Source of the DNA: Gorsachius magnificus
Taxonomy: Eukaryota > Chordata > Aves > Pelecaniformes > Ardeidae
Length of the DNA: 64,000 nt
NCBI GenBank assembly: GCA_034008185.1
Contig: CM067084.1
Location: 19,868,885-19,932,884 of the forward strand
Direction: 5' to 3'
The notes below the pieces were generated by a model. That model worked only from the letters and a program-made list of their open reading frames with translations, was not told the DNA's origin and searched no databases. This document shows, piece by piece, positions 38,476 through 50,600 of the stretch. A program made the position numbers and the translations under genes. Numbering within the stretch: the first letter of the stretch is position 1; each line of letters begins with the position of its first letter.

Positions 38476-39091
38476 TTCAAAAACTATTAGTGATAATCTT
38501 GACAGCTGCACCACACATAAGCCTAATTTCTTAAGAAACAAGGCTCACACCTGTGCATTCAGTTTTTTATCAGTGAAACTGCAGGAAACAATACAAAACT
38601 CTGAAGTGTAATACAACAAATAGAACAAGTTACAGAGGTTCCTGAATTTCTAAAGTTTAAATAAAGCTAAGAGTTGAACTTAAATTATCAAAAATATTGA
38701 ATCTATACACGGTAAGTGCTGTGAACCTAGGTAAGATATGCTGCTTTAGTTGCACAAAAATAATAGATAGAATTGAAGTGAAAAATGGAGCTTAATGTTA
38801 TCTAGTGGAGTAGCAACAGTAACTCCATAATAAAATGAAAGTACATAGAATGAAGGTATTACCCCCTGTGTAATTGCGTGTCTGTGCTGCATGATCATGG
38901 ATCCTAACAAATGTGATTATCAGCCGCCTGAATGACAGGCATTTCGTCAATTCTGCACCAGTCCAGTAAGCACAAGTGCTAGGAGCACCAAAATTAGGAA
39001 GATGCAATAAAATGAAATGGACTTAACAGAATAAATGGTTATCAGAATTACTGAACCCATTATTCAACTTCAAGGCTTTAAACTAAATTTT
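38476..39091. other. Non-coding stretch, nothing recognised
   Basis: AT-rich sequence between the GC-rich patch and the CR1 copy. No feature recognised. Confidence 0.5.
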
Positions 39092-39715
39092 CTGGGGGAG
39101 GGGAACCTCAATCCACTCCGCTCCTACCAGTTTGATGCCACTGCCAGCAATAGGTGCCCAGAGCCTGGAGAAGGATCACAGGTCAGCAAGAGAGCACCTG
39201 AAGAGCAGCACAAAGGAATTCCAGCCACTCCAGCCAGTAAGTCAGCTTCACTGGGGGCCAGACTTAAATGCCTCTACGTGAACGCACATAGCATGGGGAA
39301 TAAACAAGAGGAGTTAGACGTGTGCATGCCTGCAGGGCTGTGATCTTATTGGCATCACGGAGAGGTGGTGGGAGAGCTCCTATGACTGGAGCGTGGGAAT
39401 GGAAGGATACAGGCTCTTTAGGAAGGACAGGCAGTGGAGACAAGGAGAGTGTGTCGCCTGCTATGTCAGTGACCAGCCTGGAGAAGAGAAGGCTCTGGAG
39501 AGACCTTGTAGCAGCCTTCCAGTACCTGGAGGGGGACTACAGGCAAGCTGCAGAGGGACTTTTTACAAGGGCATGTAGTGATAGGACAAGGGGTAATGGC
39601 TTTAAACTGAAGGAGGGTAGATTTAGATTAGATATAAGGAAGAAATTCTTCACTATGAGGGTGGAGGGTGGTGAGGCACTGGAACAGGTTGCCCGGAGAA
39701 GCTGCGGATGCCCCA
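39092..39715 (+). mobile_element. CR1 LINE with 5' region present, internal deletion and missing 3' end
   Basis: Plus-strand CR1. The first part (39092-39250) matches the sequence just before and at the start of CR1 ORF2. The endonuclease N-terminus follows (LKCLYVNAHSMGNKQEELDV, then GMEGYRLFRKDRQWR at about 39396-39440). At about 39471-39483 (GACCAGCCTGGAG) it jumps directly to the extreme end of the reverse transcriptase ORF in another frame (SLEKRRLWRDLVAAFQYLEG, RLDIRKKFFTMRV). The rest of the endonuclease and the RT catalytic core are therefore gone. Homology stops at GCTGCGGATGCCCCA, before the 3' UTR and octamer tail. Most CR1 copies are the opposite: 5'-truncated with intact 3' ends. 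It is not functional. Confidence 0.85.
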
Positions 39716-42700
39716 TTACATCAGAACATAATATCTGACTTCAGAATTTCTGCCTCTAACCACTGTGACTGCTTGTGATTAAGACGGCCAAATATAAATA
39801 TTTACAGGTCAAACCAAAATATAATCTTTCTACCTTGAAATGAGTAGCATGATGTACAAGATGGGGAAAAAAGCAAACAAACAAAAAAAACCCAACCCCA
39901 AACAAAAAACCCCAGAACTATGAATGCCCTTAGAATTATTAAGAATGCTGAATATTTTTACACTCATTTGAAGCAGTACCAGGATGAAAATTTCAATGGG
40001 GAACTCTACAGCTGCATCTGCCAGTATTTCAGAAAGGAAGTGAGTCAGGCAGTAACAGCGAAATCTTTAAGTCTCCCTTTTATATCCCTACACAAATGGT
40101 TTAGAGACTGTTAAGGGCTTCATGAAGGCAGAAGATATTGCTCCCCATCACCATGGTTTCAAACATCAATTTTTTTTCATTTTAACTCAAGGAAGTAAAC
40201 AAGGAAACTTGTTCATCAGTATCAAGATTAAAACTCCAGACTCTTCCAGAAGAAGTATTCTAGTCCAGGCCCACCATCTTCTCATCAGATATCTTAATTT
40301 TCAATATATTTCAGATAGAGCCTTTGAGAATAACACAGCTTCCTCACTGCTGACACAATTACTGTTCAGAATTACCACTAAAATTCACAGAGAGGAAACC
40401 ATGTTAAGCATGAAACAACCCCTCGTTTTCAGGGCTGCATTAACCTTTAAATTGCTATTACAGCACTGTGAAATCCCCCCTGTGCTAAACAGAAGCAGTA
40501 GTGCTCTAGCTAAACTAATTTTTTCAAGTTTTCTGCCTGCAACCATGATTTGTTTTATTTAGAAGTTTCTGCATTCCCCACTGTTTAACAAGTGCCCACA
40601 GCTTAACACCTCCCTCACCTTCTCCTTTATTCCTACTGTGCAAACTAAGCAAAATACTGAGGGTTATTTTATCTAAAGTATGACCTGGATTTGTTAACTT
40701 GGAGCAAGAATCAGCTGATCCTAAGCATATACTAAAAGGTTTTATTCCCTCCCAAAAAAACCAGTGAAACTGGTGGTGGGGTCTGGAAGAAAAATGGGCA
40801 AGGGCCAGGAAAGGTATTTGCTGCACTAAACTATATTAATGCTAGTATGACTAGGAATTTAAAACCCACTTTAACACTCAAAAGTCAGGAAATGCAAAGT
40901 TATGGTTCCCATAGGCGTCATAACTCATGCTCTTGCACACATGCATTATTTTGTATTACACCCTGTTAAATTTATAGGAACTATGTGGATACGTTATGGT
41001 TGTTTTTTAAAGTATTAATTTTAAATTCTTGACTAGAGAATATGAGGTTATACAAGAAACATCCAGCAGTGCATTACACAGCCACAAGCCTGAGTCTGTC
41101 TGGTCTCTGCAAACAAAGAGAAATTGTACGAGGTCCTGGTGGTCTTTTGCTGGATCTTGACTATACTGTCAATATAAACTTGACTGTACTGCTATCAGAC
41201 CTAACTAGCATAATATTCAGCAGGGGTCAGCAGTCCACATAGACAAAAAAAACTCCTGCAGTTTGAAGTGCATCAGCAAGACGGGAGTTATTCAAGGTAG
41301 GGAAAGATGAGTTCTTAAACTTCTACATGTTGATAGGTCCTAAAAACTAAAGAATTTCAGATCTCCACTGCAGGGAAAAAGAGTAGTGAAATGCTATTCA
41401 ATCTTCTTTGACACCAAGGGTTAAAGAAGAGGTTACAGAAGGAACTAATCTGAAAAACTATAGCCATCATTACATTTATTGTTCCACATAGCTGCAACCT
41501 GCCTCAAAAGAGAGCAATTTTCAAGCCTGCTAAGCTCATGAAGTTGCATGTGACTTCTTAAGCAGAAAATGGTTTACTGAATTTCACAATATTCAGTAAA
41601 CGTTTACTTACTTGAAATGTAAATAAAGGCAACTTTTAAGTAAACTCAGGATACAGCTTAGACTTTTAGTCATGGACAAATAACATCTAATAAAGTTATG
41701 CCACACCAATTTTTATTTTCTCCATCTTCATCTAATCATCGGTTTCCAGATGGCATTAACTTATGTTAACATCCTTCACAAACCATTGACTTGAGTAATT
41801 TCTTTATAAATGTATTTGTTACCTCCCAAATACCAGAACTTTCTGTGCTTTAAGTCATTCACAGGAAAGAGAAATATTTACATGAATGGCTTATATTGTT
41901 TTTAACATGCCTTTTAAGCACATCCTGATATAACTATAATATGTAACGAGAGCAACACTAATCTCATCTTAAAGCATGCATAGCCACAAGCATTTAAAAT
42001 CATTGCTGTCATGCTATGTTATAGAAAGAGGTATTGCAAATTACAGGACTTTTTGCTAGATTAAACACATTTCTCAAACTGTTCTTCTTACCTTTGCTAT
42101 TGCTTCAAGGAATGTCTCAAGAAGGAGGAGGCATTTTTTCCTATCAATCGTTCTGCAACAGCATTTGGTAATGCTCCACATTTAAGCTATGTGGCACAAA
42201 CTGTCCGTTTTACACATCTTGGCAGGAAGCAGCTGTAGCACGAGAAAGATATCTTCAGGCTCCAGAATTCTGGCACCATAATAAAAAAAGATTTCCTTTA
42301 AACGGATCTCTCCTACAGCAAGATATGGTATCTTCAGAGTTACCAGGCCATGCTATGTTTGGTATTTTTATTGCTCTCACTCCAGCTGAAGGGGATCAGC
42401 TACTGCAGGACCTCTGATTTTCCTTTGGGGTTTTCAGCAGTGTTTTTTCTAGCCCTTCTTGTCATCACACAGAGAGGCCTGGAAACCAGAACTCTTCAAG
42501 TTTCAATAATAATGAAAATTTAACAAACTTAATAGTTGCACTTGATAATTTGGGTGTTTGACTTGTGAGGTTGGAGCTCCTGAACTAGCAACACTTCACA
42601 ACGTTATAAAATGCTAATACTTCACCCTGCATATGTCAGCAGTCAGAGAAGCAAAAGACTTGTTTAAAATAACACCAGTTGCCAGTCAGCTCCAAAAAGA

Positions 42701-43653
42701 GACAGGCCAGACCTGCCCCTGGCGTTCAAAAACAGGAGAATCTGGAAAGCCTCCGACAGATGATATGGATGTCATTTGCTATCAGCAAGCATCTTACTCC
42801 CTAGCTCACCCTTCAGAAACATAACTTCAGTACCAAAACAGCCTTCCTCTTCCAGATCACAATCTAGCTCTAGAATCAAAAGCAGGTTTTGTCCTCAAAT
42901 GTGCTCATCTGCAATGACTGGAATACTTTGAGCAACTTCAGGTTCTGTGTTGTGGTCTCTAGCATTCCTTACCAGACTGGTACATAAAGCAGCTAGACCC
43001 TGGGCCTTAATGACCTTCAGATTACTTGACCTACCCCCAAACTCTTGACTTTGGCCTGGTAACAGTGCAGCACTTTCCTCCCATAATCACAGGGGGAGGG
43101 GAGTATTTCAGCCTGACTCGCTTAAAATGTCTTTTTTTCCCCCCATCAATATAAAATGTACCGTTAATAATAACCTAAGTGACCTGAGGCAAAATCATGA
43201 GCTTTGGGGAAAAAAAATAAATGCAGGCAAAAAATGCATCAGAGAGAGACAGTTTAAATAACTATGGTGGATGACCTATGAAGTCAAGTGTATGCACAAC
43301 ACGACAAGTCTACATCCATAGCTTGGCATTAGAGGAAACAACCTGACTTTCTGGAGGCAGCACAGGCCTGCAATTATTTAAAGTGTGATAAAATTGTGTG
43401 TATTCAGCAACTCTGAAAATCAGCACTGGCATGTTACCCATAGGCAACTAGAGAGAGTAATTTTTAGAGCCCAGGTTGAAAAACTACAGTGAAGTATGAC
43501 AGTGCATCACAGAGGTCTCAGAACAAGCAAGCAGCAGAGCTGGGAACACATTTCTGGCATCAGCATTCTGCAAGTCTCCTGGTTAGCACTACCCATCATT
43601 TCTTCTTCTGCAGGAGCACAAGATCATTTAAAGTGAGAGACAAATAGGAAGCT
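39716..43653. other. Non-coding stretch, nothing recognised
   Basis: AT-rich sequence. It contains an A/C-rich low-complexity run at about 39865-39915. A plus-strand frame of 146 codons lies at 40122-40562 and has no domain that I recognise. Confidence 0.5.
40122..40562 (+). other. Unassigned 146-codon open frame
   Basis: The frame begins with an ATG and stays open for 441 bp in AT-rich DNA. The peptide is rich in leucine, serine and histidine (for example ILVQAHHLLIRYLNFQYISD) with no recognisable motif, signal peptide or repeat. There is no CpG island or clear splice signal beside it. Probably chance. Confidence 0.12.
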
Positions 43654-43658
43654 CTAGG

Positions 43659-44198
43659 TGTTGAGGTTTAACCTGGCAGGCAGCTAAACACCACACAGCC
43701 ATTAGCTCATTTCCCCGTAGTGGGATGGGGGAAAGAACTAGAAAAAAGGTAAATCTTGTGGGTTGAGATAAAGACAATTTAATAGGACAGAAAAGGAAGG
43801 GAGAATAATAATAATGATAAAAGAATATACACAATGTAATCGGTCACCACCTGCTGACCAATGCTCACCCAGTCCCCGAGCAGCGGCTGTGCCCCCCCCC
43901 TCCCCGGACAACTCTCCCCATTTTTTTGTTCAGCATGACATCATATGGTCTGGAATATCCCTTTGGTCAGTCAGGGTCAGCTGTCCTGGCTGTGCCACTC
44001 CCAGCTTCTTATGCACCCCCAGCCTACTCACTGGCAGGACAGTATGAGAAGCTGAAAAGTTCTTGATTCTGTGTAAACACTGCTCAGCATCAACTAAAAC
44101 TTCAGTGTGTTATCACATTATTCTCGTCCTAAAACCAAAACAGCACTATACAAGCTACTAGGAAGAAAATTAACTCTATCCTAGCCAAACCCAGGACA
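43659..44198 (-). mobile_element. Solo LTR of a bird endogenous retrovirus (copy 3)
   Basis: The plus strand begins TGTTGAGGTTTAACCTGGCAG and ends CTAGCCAAACCCAGGACA. The flanking pentamers CTAGG (43654-43658) and CTAAG (44199-44203) match at four of five positions, which fits an aged 5-bp target duplication. It contains the family's AATAATAATAATGAT segment and the block GACATCATATGGTCTGGAATATCCC also present in the other copies. It is more diverged and shorter than copies 1, 2 and 4. No internal retroviral genes. Confidence 0.85.
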
Positions 44199-47100
44199 CT
44201 AAGCTAATAGATGTCTTTTACAGTTTATACTCATGCATGTAATATAATCCAACTAGATTAAAAAAAAAAAATAGCAAATTATGTTTTACAGGCTAAGAAC
44301 TAGCAAATAGAGGGAAGAGAAAAGATAGCAATTACTAAGTACATTTCTATTCGATGTGAAAAAAACCACACAGTAGTACACTGGTTATAAAAGGAGCAAA
44401 GAATACCAGGAATGATGCAACAAAATATTTTCCAAGCAAAACTGAAAGGAAAACTGGGAGGACGGGGCTGTCCCCAACAAGTCAGCACCTTGAAAGATTT
44501 GACTCAAACCCTGAATGCATGAGAGTAGCCTGAATTTACAAAAGAAAGGTTACAGATGGATAGTGCCTTGAAAACTCAGAAAAAGTACAAAACTGATAAA
44601 CAACTGTGCTGAAGATTTTTCTTTTTCATCTGAGACACTGTACTTGGATTTCTAGCAACACAGAATGCAAGGAAAGATTGTACGTCTGATGCAGAAGTGT
44701 GATGAAGGAGATGGGAATTCATTCTGCAACTCAACATACATCTTCTGCCACTCCTTACCTTGAGCATAAGCCTTAGCAAGTCACTCCCATTCACTTTTAC
44801 AAGAAGTTGTTTCATCTATCTTTAGTCTCCCTCTGTAAAGTTAGAATAACACCACTTTGACTGGAACAGTCACAGTGCGAAGTACCCTACCATTATTAAA
44901 AAGGGTCTGCGGCATTCTTTCGGACCACATTTTCACGGAATCACAGCACTTCCTCTGCCTCCCTTTTCAAGCCATGTGCTTAACAACTTATCCATTTCCA
45001 CAGCCACCTTGGCAAAGTAGGAGATGGGGACCCTTGTGAATGGCCTCTCCATGGTGTTTAATTTTTATTGTTACATCAGTCATCTCAGTTACACTTTTTT
45101 TGTCAGCCTTGTCTATGAACTCAGAAGCATTCTCTATTTCTCTGACCACATACGGTGCATGCCCTGCCTTACTGTACTGGGGCTCCCTTGAAAGCAATGC
45201 CTCTAGGCATTACAACAATGCATTCAGCAACAAACCCAGCAGGATACTAATAGGCTGCCTTCATTAACCTTTGCTGATTGGACTGTGCTTCATCCTATTT
45301 GCACTCTGCACCCTTTGCGATGTCTCATAAAGATTCATAAGGGGGATTTTAATGGCAAAAGAGCCTATATACTAAATTGCCTATCCACCAAAAAGGAAGA
45401 GTGTTTGTAGGTAACAATAGACTTTTTTTATTTTTCCCTCATCAAAGCTGTGGCAGCACCTGAAAGGGCAAACAGAACACAGGAATGGATCAATAGCGGA
45501 GCTGCACAGATGATAATTCATGTACAGAAATGGCTATCTAAGCACAGCAACAGAAGCTGCATTCACTAGGTATCCAAAATAAAAGGAGACAGGTTCTGAT
45601 GAGAAAAAGCCATCAGATGGCATCAGTAGTAGCTGACAAGGCACAGGGAGTCCAGTGTGACATATGCATTTCCCAAAACATTGCTGTATTCCCTCGCAAC
45701 ACACCATGCAAACCAGTCAGAAAGTTGAGTCATGCAATGACTCCGACAGAGGGTAAATACCTTGCCTTTAAACTACCTGTGCAATTTAAACTCCATAACA
45801 GGTTTTTCAACTTATTACATTCATGAAGGTTGAACAGCTGAAATTCAAATTTCTAAGCCATGCAGAAGGATGATCAGGGCAATTTAGAATTTTATATATA
45901 TTTAATATATAAAAACATAAAAACCTCCTCCTGACTTTCTTAAATATCCCATACATGTTAATCTCTTAGTTTCTCACCTTCCCAGTGTGATAATGAAAAG
46001 TCTGCAGGTTACAATGTAAATTAATTATTTTTATTTGATTAGTTTGATCCAAAGTAAAGAAAAACAAGAGTTGTTAAACTAACAATTCAAAGACATGGAA
46101 AACTGTAAATAGAGTTACAGCTGAATGAACATAAAAGCAAATTTGAGATAGCCATGTGAATAAAAACAAGGAATATATTTTCAGAGCCATCAAAGATATG
46201 TTCTGTAGGTCTCACAACAGGATGATTTATTAGTGTTAGCGTATATAAAAAAAGGAGGACAACAGAACAAATTTTGATGTTGCTGCTTTGTATTAGGCAA
46301 TGGGTACCTCTCTAGTTTCCATTTCAAGGAAACTCAATAGCTACTCTTAGCTGTAAGAAGTGCCCTTGCCTCAGACCCTGAGGAAAATTAAACCATAATT
46401 CTCTGTCTTTCAGTCTAATCAAAGTCTGCAGAAGAAGCCTAACTACTGTACAAGTGGGGGAGAAAAGGTGAAACCACATAAACTCTGCAAAATCTAGAGA
46501 ACAGAGACAGAATTTGAGCTTCTGTATTTCCTATTTGTACTTCGTTGAAACAAAGCAATTCAAAACATTAGGAATTCATGTCATGCTCCTGCACTGATTG
46601 CCACACCTTGTGAAATTGCAACATATCTTCATAAGCACTCTTCAAAGGAAGGGGAAAAGCTTCATAGTTCATCAATAAACATGAAAGTGTAGTCTTACAG
46701 AAATTTAGCCACATGTTCAATTACTTCAGTAGAATCAAGCAAGTCTTCACATTACCCTTTAAGAATGAACTGAAATAAGAGGAAAACCTCTGTGAAGGGT
46801 CAAATGTTTAACAAGCTTTGCTCTACAACATGGTGTGGAATACAAAAAAATAAGAAAAAGATACAAAATTTTGGTGGCTGTTTCTATCATTTTTTTCAAT
46901 TATATGAATAGTTAGTAAGAATTATTTTCATTAAAACTGTACCGTTGAGGGAGAAGGACCATACTTTCTGTGAATTACAGTTCTTTATAGATGAAAAAGA
47001 TTACAACCATTTGTAACCAGTGATCTGGAGTTGTGCTGTTTCTCTTCCTTTCCAAAACTCAGACAGGAATATTTAAGATCCAAATTACCCCTTGGATGAT

Positions 47101-47214
47101 ACTTTGTGCTTATTACCCTCCCCCCAATGCTGTTAAAATGGATTCATTAATTTTTAATCTAAAAACAATTAATGTAGGATGTGAAAGGTTAGTTTTGAAA
47201 TAAGGTGTGATACA
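44199..47214. other. Non-coding stretch, nothing recognised
   Basis: AT-rich sequence with no recognised gene. Short open frames on both strands at 44.5-45.8 kb have no known motif. An A-run lies at about 44261-44271. Confidence 0.5.
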
Positions 47215-47690
47215 AAGGGGATGGCAGGCACCCTGATGAGCAGCAGATTGGCTCTGATCTTTCGCAAGCCAAGTGAGATGTTGTTGTTCTGCTATGGATG
47301 AAGGGGCTCATTATCCCAAAGATAATTGCCCAGATGCCACACCAGTGAGGTCACACAAAACACGGCTGTGGTTGCTGAACCAGTATTGGAGCTAATTAAC
47401 AGTTAAGGCCGCAGGCAGCCATTTTATACAGACCTCTACTTAGATGCATGGCTTTCCCATCCCATTAACATTAACCATTTGCTCACTGTCTTTTTGCTGC
47501 TGAATGAAAACATCATCTCGCCTGTCAGAAGAGCAAACACTTTGGTGCTATTTTTACAGCATTAAAATTCATCCTTTTCAATCATCCTGCTCGTATCAAG
47601 GAGCATCAATCATTTTCATCCCCGTGTCAGCTAAAGATTTCGCATCTTTTCTTGTTTAATGCAGAAAAAGGCTGCATCAGAAATTAAGAG
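47215..47690. promoter_or_regulatory. Candidate conserved non-coding element
   Basis: A complex stretch without low-complexity runs or long open frames, dense in short motifs typical of developmental enhancers. It holds several homeodomain-type cores (GATAATTGCCC, GAGCTAATTAACAG, CATTAACATTAACC), E-box-like CAGATG and an ACACCAGTGAGGTCAC segment. This is a compositional impression only. Conservation cannot be judged from one sequence. Confidence 0.25.
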
Positions 47691-50600
47691 TAAACCTGAA
47701 GTTCTAAAAAGAGCTAACTTACACTAAGAGGAAGCGTGACACACCATTTTAACTTTCCATCATGAGTCTCTGTCTTCTGCGGTCTCTCATTCTGGAACAC
47801 ATTCCTTACTTAATAAGGTGAAAGCATGGATCGAGACCTTTTGCATCTGGTGCTTTCAGAGACCGATCTGTTCTTTAGCCATACCTGCCTTAGAGGGGTA
47901 GTTTAGTCAATAATGCAGCAGCAAATTCCACACTTGCAAAGTCCTGAGCCTCTGCAGACTCCCCCTTGATTTTAATGGGTATTTCACATGAGTGCACACA
48001 GCCATCCAAATGGAGTTCACCAAAGCAACAGAGGATTCGCCATGACAGCAGCAGGCAGGCCAAACAGGTAGTTTTTAAATGGTCTTTTTCAGATGCTGTA
48101 ATTTCTTCCAGCTTTCTTGACTGACATCTGGTATGTTGTTATTGCCTTGAGAAGCAACAGCTGAAATCTGGTAATTCTAACTTTCTCTAACAAAACTGAG
48201 AGGAGTTTCAACTGTTTGCCCTTGTGAATTCAAGTTCAGAATTATCTTTATAGGCAAGAAACATTTAATACCATAAAAAAATCTGTTTTAACATTGCAAA
48301 AAAAAAAAAAAGTCAGTTTCCCCTTTCAAAGTTGGTTCCATTTAATCAGAAAAGATAGAATCGTTTTCTAAGAGAAAATGAATCATTCTGGGTTTTTTTG
48401 CCTTTTTTCATCAAGGAGAAAAACTCTGGTTTTTAAGCTGTTGAGAGACAGTACCTGCCCTACTTTTTTTCTCATTTCAGTTGCTGAACCAAAAAAAAAA
48501 AAAAAAAAAGAGCTATCTCAATCCCAAACTGATAGCTGTATTCTCTGGACCATTTAAGCATTACAGGGGCTCCTTCCCAAGATTTGTGTAGAAAGTGATG
48601 CCATTCCTACACAAGGAACATGCAAAAGCGTGAATGACCTCCAACATTGAGAGGCCTACTTTCACCCAACATCCAGCTGTGCCCTGCTTTACTCTTACCT
48701 GCCACTCAGAATGTTTTGCCATCTCCTGCACCTTGTCTCTTTTCAGAGGGCTGATGCTCCTCGTGGGCTCATGCAACACTTCTCTCAGCCAGCATTAAAT
48801 AAATGTCAGTTTTTGTTGGGAGGATTTTTTGGTTTTGTGTTGGGTTTTTTGCCCAGTGCCGTCTTTCCAGTCTTTTTGTCAGGTTTGCTCATCATAAATA
48901 TGCATCACTGGGGCTAGGATCACCTAGGTTTAAAATTTAGGCATGCACTTAAATATGTGTATGATACATACATATATATACAGGTGTATGAAGGAGTGTC
49001 ACTTTGGATACTCTTTACAGTGAACTGCCAGGTTTTTCTGATCATATGAAGACATCAACATTTTTCACTGCTGGGAAAAAAAGTCAAAGGCAGGCAGTAT
49101 AAATTGTTGGTGATAGCAAAGCAAAAATAAAAAGAAATCTGAGAATGAATCTCTGGGAACCTATAACAGCTGTCACAGAATGGCTGTAAATAGGTAAACC
49201 TATACTGGAAAGAAGATATAGTGATTATTTTTTCAAAGTGTGCAACAGGACTCCATACACTGTAAATCTAGTCTGAGAGAACTTGCCAAGATTAAGAATA
49301 CCTATTTTGAATACATGGTAGGTAATAGGGGCTTTTTCTGGTATCTAAACCTGAAAGTGACAGCTTTCAAACAAACCCTTAACTATAAAATTGTCATTGC
49401 CTTCTTTTTCACCTACACATGTATTTTTATGCCTATGCTTTTGCCACAATTCAAAGATTCATTAATTAGCAAAGCACACCCTGCGAGAAAGGCAACAAAC
49501 TGTTACCCAAACGCAGGATTCATTCAGGCTCTCCTCTAGTCCCAGTCGTGAGATCTGCTATCTCACTAAAATTATTCTATATGTCTGAGCTTTAGTGGTT
49601 CTGGAGATTTTTAACTTGGAATAGAGAAAAGATAGAAGAAGAAAACAAGCACAAGGGCTGACATAGGAAACCATATACTGAGTTATTTAAGACTTTTAAA
49701 ACGCTGTCTGATTCAGCACCTGCCAGTCCAACTTAATTAAATCATTTCGAGAAAGAACCTAATCTATTCATCTACTGCTCCAGAATGCATAATGTCTGAT
49801 TCATAAAGGTGTGAATCTTTTGAAAAGTCTGCTTTTAGAAAGATATTTGCATTTTCTTACGTAAACATTCAAAATGTTTTAATCATTGAAGCAACTTCCT
49901 GAAAAGAAATCAAGTTTGAGTTTAAAGATGTGAGTATATTGGCTAAGCCAAGCTCCAGGTTTTACATGCTTTCATGCTATTATGTATGACATTACACTAC
50001 TATAATCTAATATTCTGTTACAGTGTCACAACACAGTAAAAAAATCAGAGCAACCTGATTACAGATCAGCAGGAACACAAGAGCTGAAAAGGCTTTACAG
50101 CATATATACATAAATCATATGTACTGGAAACTGAAAATGTTGGAGTCCTGAATTTGCTCGAAAATGGGAGCAAACATTACACAGATGTCCCAGTCCAATG
50201 TATAGATAAAGAACTTCCAAAGCAGGCAAGCACACCAATAGGAAGGAAAAGGAGAGGTTTTCAGTTTTAATGTTAATGTATCTTTAGTAGCAGCTAGTTA
50301 AACTGGACTTGCAGAGCAACAAGACAGAACTAAAGGTAAATATTTTTGATGGGAAATCTGGAGTGATTCATTCTTTTAACAGTAACAGAAATAAAAGTCA
50401 CAGCGCTTTGATGCTTGGAGATTAAACACTGGTATCCAACCTGATCAAGTATGTGCTCATTTTGGAAGAACCACTGGAGAGCAACAAAGATCTGGAACAG
50501 AAGCACTGTCTAAAGAAAGAAGGCAGCAAGGCCCTGGAGCAACCGAGTATAGTCTCAACATTCTCTGCTTCTAGTCACAATTTTGCCTGCAGTGTAGATA

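Noticed and set aside
39322..39738. 138-codon open frame as a gene
   Set aside because: It crosses the internal deletion junction of a CR1 copy. Its second half is the end of the CR1 reverse transcriptase ORF.
32516..44198. LTR copies as the two ends of a single provirus
   Set aside because: Copies 2 and 3 are in opposite orientation, copy 2 has its own matching target duplication and copy 3 a near-matching one, and no gag, pol or env sequence lies between them.
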